The notes beneath the pieces were generated by a model that saw nothing but the letters and a program-made list of their open reading frames with translations, ran no database searches and had not been told where the DNA came from. Shown here in pieces: positions 27,030 to 34,405 of a DNA stretch of 64,000 nt. This stretch comes from Allobosea sp. CRIB-10 (GTDB lineage Bacteria > Pseudomonadota > Alphaproteobacteria > Rhizobiales > Beijerinckiaceae), in NCBI RefSeq assembly GCF_900112185.1, contig NZ_FOKP01000014.1, positions 62,001 to 126,000 of the forward strand, read 5' to 3'. A program made the position numbers and the translations under genes. Position 1 is the stretch's first letter, and every line of letters begins with the position of its first letter.

Positions 27030-27040
27030 CAAAATTTCAT
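27023..27040 (+). promoter_or_regulatory. Possible weak Pho box overlapping the phnF start
   Basis: CCGTCAT-CAAA-ATTTCAT matches the two 7-base PhoB half-sites at 11 of 14 positions with the correct 11-base period. It overlaps the phnF start codon and faces phnG. The second half-site is poor, so this is a candidate only. Confidence 0.25.
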
Positions 27041-27047
27041 CCAAAAT

Positions 27048-27055
27048 GTATAGAC
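27048..27055. promoter_or_regulatory. Candidate PhnF operator 1
   Basis: GTATAGAC fits the GTnTAnAC core recognised by HutC-subfamily GntR regulators. It lies 19 bases upstream of the phnF start, in the divergent phnF-phnG promoter gap. Confidence 0.5.
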
Positions 27056-27080
27056 CTTTTTCAACGACGCACCTATCTTA

Positions 27081-27088
27081 GTCTAGAC
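27081..27088. promoter_or_regulatory. Candidate PhnF operator 2
   Basis: GTCTAGAC is a perfect 8-bp palindrome with the GTnTAnAC core, 33 bases downstream of operator 1 (about three helical turns) and 30 bases before the phnG start. Paired sites at this spacing suggest cooperative repression. Confidence 0.5.
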
Positions 27089-27117
27089 ATTAGCGCTTGG
27101 CGAGAGGCCGACACGGC

Positions 27118-27558
27118 ATGATGGACATCGCGACACGCCAGCATTGGATGGCAGTGCTGGCCCGTGCGACGCAAGGCGAGATCGACGCCTTGCTGCAGCA
27201 GACCGGCCCGCTGCCGACGCATGAACTGCTCAAGGCGCCTGAGACCGGCACTGTCATGGTCGAAGGCCGCGCCGGCGGCGCCGGCCGGCGCTTCAACCTC
27301 GGCGAGGCCACGGTGACGCGCTGCGTCGTCCGCCTCGACAGCGGCGCGATGGGTTTTTCCTACGCACTTGGCCGCGACGGTCGCAAGGCGCGGCTGGCGG
27401 CGATCACCGACGCGCTCCTCCAGGGCGAGATCGAGACCGGCCCGCTGCGGCGCGGCGTTTTTGCCCTCGCCCAAAAGCAGCAAGCTGCGCGCGAACTCGC
27501 CTCGCGCAAGGCAGCCGCCACCAAGGTCGATTTCTTCACGCTGGTCAGGGGGGGCTGA
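27118..27558 (+). CDS. phnG: Carbon-phosphorus lyase complex subunit PhnG
   Basis: PhnG is a core subunit of the PhnGHIJ complex. With PhnI it helps attach the phosphonate to ATP, displacing adenine. The protein is about 146 residues, the family length. Recognisable stretches are RQHWMAVLARATQGEIDAL, and FNLGEATVTRCVVRL followed by GFSYALGRD. Two consecutive ATG codons (27118 and 27121) are both usable, with GAGAGG upstream. The stop overlaps the phnH start by one base (TGATG). The gene opens the lyase operon. Confidence 0.94.
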   Translation: MMDIATRQHWMAVLARATQGEIDALLQQTGPLPTHELLKAPETGTVMVEGRAGGAGRRFNLGEATVTRCVVRLDSGAMGFSYALGRDGRKARLAAITDALLQGEIETGPLRRGVFALAQKQQAARELASRKAAATKVDFFTLVRGG

Positions 27559-28163
27559 TGGCTCACGACGATACCCTCATCGGCGCCGGCTTCTCCGACC
27601 CGGTCTTCCAGTCGCAAGGCGCCTTCCGCGCTTTGCTGGCCGCCCTGTCCGAGCCCGGCCTCGCCTGCGATCTCGGCGAAGCGATCGCACCGCCCGCCGG
27701 GCTCGAAGCCGCAACCGCCGTCACGTTGCTGACACTGGCCGACTACGAGACGCCGATCTGGCTGCCGGCCGCTCTGCGTAACGGCCCGGCCGGCGCCTGG
27801 CTGCGCTTCCATTGTGGCGCCGCCCTCGTCGAGGATCCCGCCCGCGCCGCCTTCGCGGTGGTCGACGGTGCCATGACCGAGCCGAAGCTCGCAGGCTTCA
27901 ATGCCGGCGACGACCAGTTTCCCGATCGCTCGACCACCGTGCTCGTCCAATGCGCTGGACTCGCAGGCGGCGAGACGGTCACGCTCGAAGGTCCCGGCAT
28001 TGCCGGCCGGCGCAGCATCGCTCCAACGGGCTTGCGCCCCGGCTTCTGGGCCGAGGTTGAAGGCAACGCCGCGCTCTACCCGCTCGGCGTCGACCTTCTG
28101 CTGGTCCATGGCGCGCAGGTGCTCGGCCTGCCGCGCTCGACGCAAATCGTTGAGGCCCGCTGA
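27558..28163 (+). CDS. phnH: Carbon-phosphorus lyase complex subunit PhnH
   Basis: PhnH is a subunit of the PhnGHIJ core complex with a PLP-transferase-like fold lacking the cofactor site. The 201-residue protein shows the family patterns GFSDPVFQSQGAFRALLAAL and LTLADYETPIW. LEGPGIAGRRSI and YPLGVDLLLVHGAQVLGLPR follow near the C-terminus. It is translationally coupled to phnG and followed by phnI after 23 bp with GGGAG upstream of the phnI start. Confidence 0.94.
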   Translation: MAHDDTLIGAGFSDPVFQSQGAFRALLAALSEPGLACDLGEAIAPPAGLEAATAVTLLTLADYETPIWLPAALRNGPAGAWLRFHCGAALVEDPARAAFAVVDGAMTEPKLAGFNAGDDQFPDRSTTVLVQCAGLAGGETVTLEGPGIAGRRSIAPTGLRPGFWAEVEGNAALYPLGVDLLLVHGAQVLGLPRSTQIVEAR

Positions 28164-28186
28164 ATGCCCCACCGGGAGCTTTACTG

Positions 28187-29305
28187 ATGTATGTCGCGGT
28201 CAAGGGCGGCGAAGCCGCCATTCTCGCCACACATGATCTCGTCGCCGAGGCAAGGCGCGGCGATGAGAGCGTGCCGGAACTCGGCGTCGCGCAGATCCGC
28301 GAGCAGATGGGTCTCGCCTGCGGCCGCGTCATGAACGAGGGCTCGCTCTACGATCCCGACCTCGCCGCGCTGGCACTGAAGCAGGCGCAGGGCGATGCGA
28401 TCGAGGCCGCCTTCCTGATGCGCGCCTATCGCACGACGCTGCCACGTTTCGGCTCGTCCGAGCCGCTCGATACCGCGAAGATGGCGATCCGCCGCCGCGT
28501 CTCCGCCACCTACAAGGACCTGCCGGGCGGCCAGGTGCTCGGCCCGACCTATGACTACACGCACCGGCTCTTCGACTTCGCCCTGATGGACGAGGCAGCT
28601 CCAGCAGAGAGCCCGGCCCGTCCGGCCGCGCAGCCGCTCGATACCTCGATGCCGCGCGTGCCCGACATCCTCGGCGCCGAAGGGCTGATGGAAGAGGAAG
28701 CCCCGCCCGCCGGCGATCCGCGCCCCTTCGACCTCACCCGCGAGCCCGTCACCTTCCCGGCTGATCGCGATGTCCGGCTGCAGGCGATGGCACGCGGCGA
28801 CGAGGGTTTCATGCTCGGCCTCGGCTATTCGGTGCAGCGCGGCTACGGCAACTCCCATCCCTTCGTCGGCGAGGTCCGGGTCGGCGAGGTCGCGGTCGAA
28901 TACGTGCCGGAGGAGCTCGGCTTCGCCGTGGATCTCGGCGACATCACTTTGACCGAATGCCAGATGGTCAATCAGTTCGCCGGCTCAAAGGAGGTGCCGC
29001 CGCAGTTCACCCGCGGCTATGGGCTCTCCTTCGGCCATAGCGAGCGCAAGGCGATGTCGATGTCCTTGGTCGACCGGGCGCTGAAGGCGCGCGAGTTCGG
29101 CGAGGCCACGACCTATCCGGCCCAGCAGGACGAGTTCGTCCTCTACCACTCCGACAATGTCGAGGCGGCCGGCTTCGTCGAGCACCTGAAGCTGCCGCAT
29201 TACGTCGATTTCCAGGGCGAGCTCGAACTGATCCGCCGCATCCGCAAGGAGCGCGAGCAGCGCCTTGCCAAGCAACAGGAAGCCCTGCCGGAGGCCGCGG
29301 AATGA
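28187..29305 (+). CDS. phnI: Carbon-phosphorus lyase complex subunit PhnI
   Basis: PhnI is the nucleosidase-like subunit that, with PhnG, PhnH and PhnL, forms alpha-D-ribose 1-methylphosphonate 5-triphosphate from ATP and the phosphonate. The 372-residue protein begins MYVAVKGGEAAILATHDLV, the family N-terminus, with EQMGLACGRVMNEGSLYD and GGQVLGPTYDYTHRLFDFAL. A further family stretch is MLGLGYSVQRGYGNSHPF. The stop overlaps the phnJ start by ATGA. All expected length and features are present. Confidence 0.96.
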   Translation: MYVAVKGGEAAILATHDLVAEARRGDESVPELGVAQIREQMGLACGRVMNEGSLYDPDLAALALKQAQGDAIEAAFLMRAYRTTLPRFGSSEPLDTAKMAIRRRVSATYKDLPGGQVLGPTYDYTHRLFDFALMDEAAPAESPARPAAQPLDTSMPRVPDILGAEGLMEEEAPPAGDPRPFDLTREPVTFPADRDVRLQAMARGDEGFMLGLGYSVQRGYGNSHPFVGEVRVGEVAVEYVPEELGFAVDLGDITLTECQMVNQFAGSKEVPPQFTRGYGLSFGHSERKAMSMSLVDRALKAREFGEATTYPAQQDEFVLYHSDNVEAAGFVEHLKLPHYVDFQGELELIRRIRKEREQRLAKQQEALPEAAE

Positions 29306-30228
29306 CCGTGCACCAGAGCATCAGCGACGAGACCAGGCCGGCCTACAACTACGCCTATCTCGACGAGCAGACCAAGCGGATGATCCGCCGGGCCCTGCTC
29401 AAGGCGGTCGCGATCCCAGGCTATCAGGTGCCGTTCGGCTCGCGCGAGATGCCGCTCGCCCGCGGCTGGGGCACCGGCGGCATCCAGGTGACCGCGGCGA
29501 TCATGGGGCCCGATGACACACTGAAGGTCATCGACCAGGGCGCCGACGACACCACCAACGCCGTCTCGATCCGCCGCTTCTTCGAGCGCACCGCCGATGC
29601 GCGCACCACCGAGGCGACCGACGAGGCGACGATCATCCAGACCCGCCACCGCATCCCGGAGGCGCCGCTGAAGGCCGGCCAGATCATGGTCTACCAGGTG
29701 CCGCAGCCCGAGCCGCTCAGGAAGCTCGAGCCGCACGAGGCCGAGACGCGCAAGATGCACGCCTGGGCCGAATACGGGCTGATGCAGGTCAAGCTCTATG
29801 AAAACATCGCCCGCTTCGGCGAGGTGACGACGACCTATGACTACCCGGTTATGGTCAATGGCCGCTATGTGATGGCGCCGTCGCCGATCCCGAAATTCGA
29901 CAATCCGAAGATGCAGATGTCGCCGGCTCTGCAGCTCTTCGGCGCCGGCCGCGAGAAGCGCATCTATGCGGTTCCACCCCATACCAGCGTGCGCAGCCTC
30001 GATTTCGACGACCATCCCTTCCGCATCCAGAGCTGGGAGCAGCCCTGTGCGCTCTGCGGCGCCGCCGATTCCTATCTCGACGAGGTGGTGATCGACGACC
30101 AGGGCGGGCGGATGTTCGTCTGCTCCGACAGCCATCATTGCGAGACGCGGCGGGCCGACGGCCATCGCGGCGCCATGCTCGCCGATGCCTCGGCGCTGCA
30201 TCTGGTCGAAGACGAGGCCAAGCCATGA
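29302..30228 (+). CDS. phnJ: Carbon-phosphorus lyase PhnJ (radical SAM)
   Basis: PhnJ cleaves the carbon-phosphorus bond using an iron-sulfur cluster and S-adenosylmethionine, giving an alkane and a 5-phosphoribosyl 1,2-cyclic phosphate. The 308-residue protein carries four cysteines at 249, 252, 274 and 280. Their spacing, C-x2-C-x21-C-x5-C, is identical to that of E. coli PhnJ, in which three bind the cluster and the fourth (272 in E. coli) forms the thiyl radical. GWGTGGIQVTAAIMGPDDTL near the N-terminus carries the conserved glycine region. It is coupled to phnI and phnK by overlaps, so the enzyme looks fully functional. Confidence 0.97.
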   Translation: MTVHQSISDETRPAYNYAYLDEQTKRMIRRALLKAVAIPGYQVPFGSREMPLARGWGTGGIQVTAAIMGPDDTLKVIDQGADDTTNAVSIRRFFERTADARTTEATDEATIIQTRHRIPEAPLKAGQIMVYQVPQPEPLRKLEPHEAETRKMHAWAEYGLMQVKLYENIARFGEVTTTYDYPVMVNGRYVMAPSPIPKFDNPKMQMSPALQLFGAGREKRIYAVPPHTSVRSLDFDDHPFRIQSWEQPCALCGAADSYLDEVVIDDQGGRMFVCSDSHHCETRRADGHRGAMLADASALHLVEDEAKP

Positions 30229-31031
30229 ACATGCAGGTCAATCCGCAGGAGCTGACGCTCGATCCTGCCCCGCTGCTCTCGGTCGCCGGCGTCAGCCGCT
30301 TCTATGGCGAGCGCATCGGCTGCGCCGACGTCTCCTTCGACCTCTGGCCGGGCGAGGTTCTCGGCATCGTCGGCGAATCCGGCTCGGGCAAATCGACCCT
30401 GCTGCGCTGCCTTGCCGGCATCGACAAGCCCGACGAGGGGCAGGTGCTGTTTCGGGGCGGAATCGAACCGCTCGACATCTACTCGGTCGCCGAGCAGGAG
30501 CGTCGGCGGCTGATGCGCACGGCCTGGGGCATCGTCCACCAGAATCCGCGCGACGGGCTGCGCATGGACGTCTCGGCCGGCGGCAATGTCGGCGAGCGGC
30601 TGATGGACAATGGCGCGCGGCATTATGGCAGGATCCGCGAGACCGCGCTCGACTGGCTGCAGCGAGTCGAGATCGCCGGAACCCGCATCGACGACCGGCC
30701 GCGCCAGTTCTCCGGCGGCATGCAGCAGCGCCTGCAGATCGCCCGCGTGCTGGTCTCCGAGCCGAAGCTCGTCTTCATGGACGAGCCGACCGGCGGCCTC
30801 GACGTCTCCGTCCAGGCCCGCCTGCTCGACCTCTTGCGCGTGCTGGTGCGCGATCTCGGCCTAGCCGCGATCATCGTCACCCACGACCTCGCTGTCGCCC
30901 GCCTGCTCACCGACCGTTTGATGGTGATGACGGATGGCCGCGTCGTCGAGCAGGGCCTGACCGACCAGGTCCTCGACGATCCCCAGCACGCCTACACGCA
31001 ACTCCTGACATCGGCGGTGCTGACGGTATGA
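30225..31031 (+). CDS. phnK: Phosphonate C-P lyase ABC-type subunit PhnK
   Basis: PhnK is an ABC-type ATPase that docks on the PhnGHIJ core. The ATG at 30225 overlaps the phnJ stop and gives 268 residues. Walker A is GESGSGKSTLLR, the signature is FSGGMQQRLQIARVL and Walker B is LVFMDEPTGGLD. HQNPRDGLRM is the PhnK-typical Q-loop. It is followed by a 166-bp gap holding a palindromic repeat before phnL, the only large break within the lyase operon. Confidence 0.96.
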   Translation: MNMQVNPQELTLDPAPLLSVAGVSRFYGERIGCADVSFDLWPGEVLGIVGESGSGKSTLLRCLAGIDKPDEGQVLFRGGIEPLDIYSVAEQERRRLMRTAWGIVHQNPRDGLRMDVSAGGNVGERLMDNGARHYGRIRETALDWLQRVEIAGTRIDDRPRQFSGGMQQRLQIARVLVSEPKLVFMDEPTGGLDVSVQARLLDLLRVLVRDLGLAAIIVTHDLAVARLLTDRLMVMTDGRVVEQGLTDQVLDDPQHAYTQLLTSAVLTV

Positions 31032-31053
31032 CCCTCTTACCGCCTCCTCTCCC

Positions 31054-31144
31054 GTCATGGTCGGGCTTGTCCCGACCATCCACGTCTTCGTTCCTCAAGA
31101 GCGGTGTTCAAGACGTGGATGCTCGCCACAAGGGCGAGCATGAC
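31054..31144. repeat. Dispersed palindromic repeat, copy C (inside the C-P lyase operon)
   Basis: The element begins GTCATGGTCGGGCTTGTCCC and ends GGGCGAGCATGAC, lying between phnK and phnL. It has two hairpins (GGTCGGG/CCCGACC and GCTCGCC/GGCGAGC) flanking a CCACGTCTT/AAGACGTGG pair, almost identical to copies at 41825 and 50599. Confidence 0.85.
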
Positions 31145-31197
31145 GGTGGAGCCTTCGTCACAACCGCGTCACCCCGAACCCGCAAGGCATCTCGATC

Positions 31198-31896
31198 ATG
31201 ACCACGATGATTCACGTCGAGAACGTCGCCAAGGAATTCACCCTGCACAATCAGGGCGGCGTGCGCCTGCCGGTGTTCGACAACGTCAACTTTTCGGTCG
31301 CCGCCGGCGAGGCGCTGGTGCTGGCGGGCGCGTCGGGTGCCGGCAAGTCGAGCCTGCTGCGCATCCTCTACGGCAATTACCGGCCGACCTCCGGCACCAT
31401 CGCCATCACCCATGGCGGCCGCCCCATCGACATCGTCTCGGCCGTGCCGCGCACCGTGCTCGACATCCGCCGCCGCACGCTCGGCTTCGTCTCGCAGTTC
31501 CTGCGGGTGATCCCGCGCGTCACGGCGCTCGACATCGTCCGCGATCCGCTGCTCGCCCGCGGCGCCACGCCCGAGGAAGCCAGCGAGCGCGCGAAAGCCA
31601 TGCTGGCCCGCCTCAACCTGCCGCAGCGCCTCTGGGACCTCGCGCCTGCGACCTTCTCCGGCGGCGAGCAGCAGCGCGTCAACATCGCCCGTTCCTTCGT
31701 CGATCCCTCGCCGATCATGCTGATTGACGAGCCGACGGCCTCGCTCGACGCCAATAACCGCAATGTCGTGGTCAGGCTGATCGCCGAGGCGCGCGCGCAG
31801 GGCTCCGCCATCGTCGGTATCTTCCATGACGAAGCCGTGCGAGAGGCTGTCGCGACCCGCTATCTCGACATCACCGATTTCCGGAAGGCCGCCTGA
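31198..31896 (+). CDS. phnL: Phosphonate C-P lyase ABC-type subunit PhnL
   Basis: PhnL is the second ABC-type protein of the lyase pathway; it associates with the core complex during phosphonate attachment. The 232-residue protein has Walker A in GASGAGKSSLLR, signature FSGGEQQRVNIARSF and Walker B IMLIDEPTASLD. The family stretch RRRTLGFVSQFLRVIPRV is present. Its stop overlaps the phnM start by one base. A palindromic repeat separates it from phnK; no new promoter is obvious, and no strong ribosome-binding site precedes the ATG. Confidence 0.95.
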   Translation: MTTMIHVENVAKEFTLHNQGGVRLPVFDNVNFSVAAGEALVLAGASGAGKSSLLRILYGNYRPTSGTIAITHGGRPIDIVSAVPRTVLDIRRRTLGFVSQFLRVIPRVTALDIVRDPLLARGATPEEASERAKAMLARLNLPQRLWDLAPATFSGGEQQRVNIARSFVDPSPIMLIDEPTASLDANNRNVVVRLIAEARAQGSAIVGIFHDEAVREAVATRYLDITDFRKAA

Positions 31897-33035
31897 TGTC
31901 CACCATCCTGACCAATGCCCGCCTGATCCTCGAGGACGAGGTCGTCACCGGGACCATCGCCTTCGACGAGAGCGGCATCCGCTCGGTCGACCAGGGCCGC
32001 TCCTCTTTGCCGGAGGCGATCGACGTGCAGGGCGACTATGTCGCGCCAGGCCTCGTCGAGATGCACACCGACAACATGGAAAAGCACTTCATGCCGCGCC
32101 CGAAGGTCTTCTGGCCGAACGGGCTCGCGGCGGCTCTGGTCCATGACGCGCAGATGGCGGCGGCCGGCGTCACCACTGTCTACGACGCGATCTGCGCCGG
32201 CACACCGTTCTCGGCCAAGGACTACCGCAAGGACATCTTCGCCGACGTGATGGATGCGCTCCGACTCGGCAGCGCCGAGGGCGTTTTCCGCATCGACCAC
32301 CGCATCCATATGCGCTGCGAACTGACCAGCCCGGACCTGCTCAGGGATATCGAGCCCTATCAGGACGATGCCCTGGTCCAGCTGGTCTCGCTGATGGACC
32401 ACACCCCAGGCCAGCGGCAATGGCGCGATATCGCCCATCTGCGCACTTATGCGCTCGGCAACGGCAAGACCGAGGCCGAGTTCGAGGAGGACGTCGTCGT
32501 CCGCCAGCGGGAGGGCGCCGACAATGTCGGGCGCAACTGGAGCGCCGTGGTCGAAATGTTCCAGGCCCGCGGCATCCCGATCGCAACCCATGACGACACC
32601 ACGATCGAGCATGTCGAGGCCGGCATCGCTTCTGGCGCGGTGATCTCGGAATTCCCGACCACGGTCGAGGCGGCGCAGGCCGCCAAGCAGCGCGGTCTCG
32701 CCACCATCGCCGGCGCGCCCAATGTCGTCCGCGGCGGCTCGCATTCCGGCGGCGTCTCGGTGGCCGAGTTGGCCGAGAAGGACCTGCTCGACGGGCTCTC
32801 CTCCGACTATGTCCCGGCAAGCCTGCTGCAGGCGGTGCTCAAGCTCCACGACAAGCACGGTATCACCCTGCCGGCGGCGATGGCCAAGGTGACCTGGAAG
32901 GTCGCCGACATCCTCGGCCTGACAGATCGCGGTCATCTCAAGCCCGGCCTGCGCGCCGATATCGTGCGCTTCAAGGCGCTGGGCGCGACGCCGGTGATCG
33001 CCACCGTCTGGTCGCAGGGACGCAGGGCCTTCTGA
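31896..33035 (+). CDS. phnM: Alpha-D-ribose 1-methylphosphonate 5-triphosphate diphosphatase PhnM
   Basis: PhnM removes pyrophosphate from ribose 1-methylphosphonate 5-triphosphate, producing the PhnJ substrate. It is a metal-dependent amidohydrolase-fold enzyme. The 379-residue protein shows metal-site features DYVAPGLVEMHTDNMEKH near residues 48-65, IATHDDTT, and the C-terminal GGSHSGGVS and LKPGLRADIV. It overlaps phnL by one base and is followed seven bases later by the DUF1045 gene. Confidence 0.96.
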   Translation: MSTILTNARLILEDEVVTGTIAFDESGIRSVDQGRSSLPEAIDVQGDYVAPGLVEMHTDNMEKHFMPRPKVFWPNGLAAALVHDAQMAAAGVTTVYDAICAGTPFSAKDYRKDIFADVMDALRLGSAEGVFRIDHRIHMRCELTSPDLLRDIEPYQDDALVQLVSLMDHTPGQRQWRDIAHLRTYALGNGKTEAEFEEDVVVRQREGADNVGRNWSAVVEMFQARGIPIATHDDTTIEHVEAGIASGAVISEFPTTVEAAQAAKQRGLATIAGAPNVVRGGSHSGGVSVAELAEKDLLDGLSSDYVPASLLQAVLKLHDKHGITLPAAMAKVTWKVADILGLTDRGHLKPGLRADIVRFKALGATPVIATVWSQGRRAF

Positions 33036-33042
33036 GCGCAGC

Positions 33043-33744
33043 ATGACCGAGACCGCGCCGCGCTACGCGCTCTACTACGCTCCCGCCGCCGACAGCGCCC
33101 TCTGGCGCTTCGGCAGCGCGACGCTGGGCTATGACGCCGTCACCGGCGCGGATGCCGACTTCGCCGTCCCGCCGGGCTGCGAAAGCCTCGACTGGTCGGA
33201 CGTCACCGCCGAGCCGCGCCGCTACGGCTTCCATGCCACGCTGAAGGCGCCGTTCGAGCTCGCCAATGGCCGCAATGAGGGCGCACTGCGCGCCTTCGCC
33301 CGCAATTATGTCGCCGGACGCCCGGCGGTCCGACTTGCCGGACTATCCGTCAATGCGCTCGGCCGTTTCATCGCGCTGACCCCGTCCGAGCCGAGCGAGG
33401 CGTTGCAGCGCTTCGCCTTCGACATCGTCCAGGCCTTCGAGCCGTTCCGCGCGCCGTTGTCGGACGCTGATCTGGCGCGCCGCCTGCAGAGTCCGCTGAC
33501 GCCGGCACACCGGGCCTATCTCGAGGCCTATGGCTACCCTTATGTCGACGACGCCTTCCGCTTCCACATGACCCTGACCGGCTCGCTGCCGGACGATCAG
33601 GTCGCGCCGGTCAAGGCAGCGCTGGTCGAGGCCCATGCGCAGGCCGTACCGGCCGGCCCGGTGCTGATCGACCGCGTCGCCATCTTCAAGCAGGCGAACC
33701 GCAACAGCCGGTTCGTGCTGCTCGACAGCATCCCGCTCGGCTAA
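33043..33744 (+). CDS. DUF1045 phosphonate-operon protein, 2H-phosphoesterase-like
   Basis: This 233-residue protein belongs to the DUF1045 family found in alphaproteobacterial phn operons. It has two HxT motifs, FHATLKAP (His64, Thr66) and FHMTLTG (His175, Thr177), the hallmark of 2H phosphoesterases that act on cyclic phosphates or RNA ends. The lyase product is a 1,2-cyclic ribose phosphate that PhnP opens in E. coli. No phnP or phnN gene is in this cluster, so I infer that this protein could supply the cyclic phosphodiesterase step. It follows phnM by seven bases, within the operon. Confidence 0.85.
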   Translation: MTETAPRYALYYAPAADSALWRFGSATLGYDAVTGADADFAVPPGCESLDWSDVTAEPRRYGFHATLKAPFELANGRNEGALRAFARNYVAGRPAVRLAGLSVNALGRFIALTPSEPSEALQRFAFDIVQAFEPFRAPLSDADLARRLQSPLTPAHRAYLEAYGYPYVDDAFRFHMTLTGSLPDDQVAPVKAALVEAHAQAVPAGPVLIDRVAIFKQANRNSRFVLLDSIPLG

Positions 33745-33767
33745 CATCTCTTCCAAGGAAGCCCGTC

Positions 33768-34388
33768 ATGGCAGGCAAGAAGCTCGGGCTCGAACCCGTC
33801 ATCGATGCGACCGCCAGGGTCCGCGACGCCGTGCTCGGCCGCTATACCGAGATCGGCGCCCGTACCTCCTTCGCGGAGTCGACGCTCGGCGACTATTCCT
33901 ATGTCGTGAACGATTCCGACGTGATCTACACGACGATCGGTAAGTTCTGCTCGATCGCGGCGCATACCCGCATCAACCCCGGCAACCACCCGATGCAGCG
34001 CGCAACCCAGTCGCATTTCACCTATCGGGCCAGCGCCTATTTCGAGGATGCGCAGGACGAGGCCGCCTTCTTCGACTGGCGTCGCTCGACGCCGGTGACG
34101 ATCAGCCATGATGTCTGGATCGGCCATGGCGCCATCGTGCTCGCCGGCCGCAGCATCGGCACCGGCGCGGTCGTCGCGGGCGGCGCGGTCGTGACCAAGG
34201 ATGTGCCCGACTACACCATCGTCGCCGGCAACCCGGCCCGCATCATCCGCCGGCGCTTCCCGGAGGAGATCGCGGAGCGGCTGAAGGCACTTGCCTGGTG
34301 GGATTGGGAGCACGTCGCCCTGCGCGCCGCACTCGACGATTTCCGCGCGCTGCCGGTTGAGGCCTTCCTGGACAAATACGAGGGCTGA
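33768..34388 (+). CDS. Hexapeptide-repeat acyltransferase of the phosphonate operon
   Basis: This 206-residue left-handed beta-helix acyltransferase matches the transferase family that accompanies phn operons. Hexapeptide turns are visible in [20 protein letters not shown] and again in [20 protein letters not shown], followed by [13 protein letters not shown]. The likely role is acetylation of an aminophosphonate or related intermediate, in place of PhnO; the substrate is unproven. It is the last gene of the operon. Its stop codon lies within a palindrome that also holds the stop of the convergent gene. Confidence 0.88.
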   Translation: MAGKKLGLEPVIDATARVRDAVLGRYTEIGARTSFAESTLGDYSYVVNDSDVIYTTIGKFCSIAAHTRINPGNHPMQRATQSHFTYRASAYFEDAQDEAAFFDWRRSTPVTISHDVWIGHGAIVLAGRSIGTGAVVAGGAVVTKDVPDYTIVAGNPARIIRRRFPEEIAERLKALAWWDWEHVALRAALDDFRALPVEAFLDKYEG

Positions 34389-34405
34389 CGGCGTAACGCC
34401 GTCAG
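34385..34405. terminator. Perfect hairpin spanning both convergent stop codons
   Basis: CTGACGGCG-TAA-CGCCGTCAG is a perfect 9-bp stem with a 3-base loop. It contains the TGA of the acyltransferase gene on the plus strand and the TGA of the convergent barrel gene on the minus strand. Being symmetrical it could stop transcription from both sides, although no T-run follows. Confidence 0.55.
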
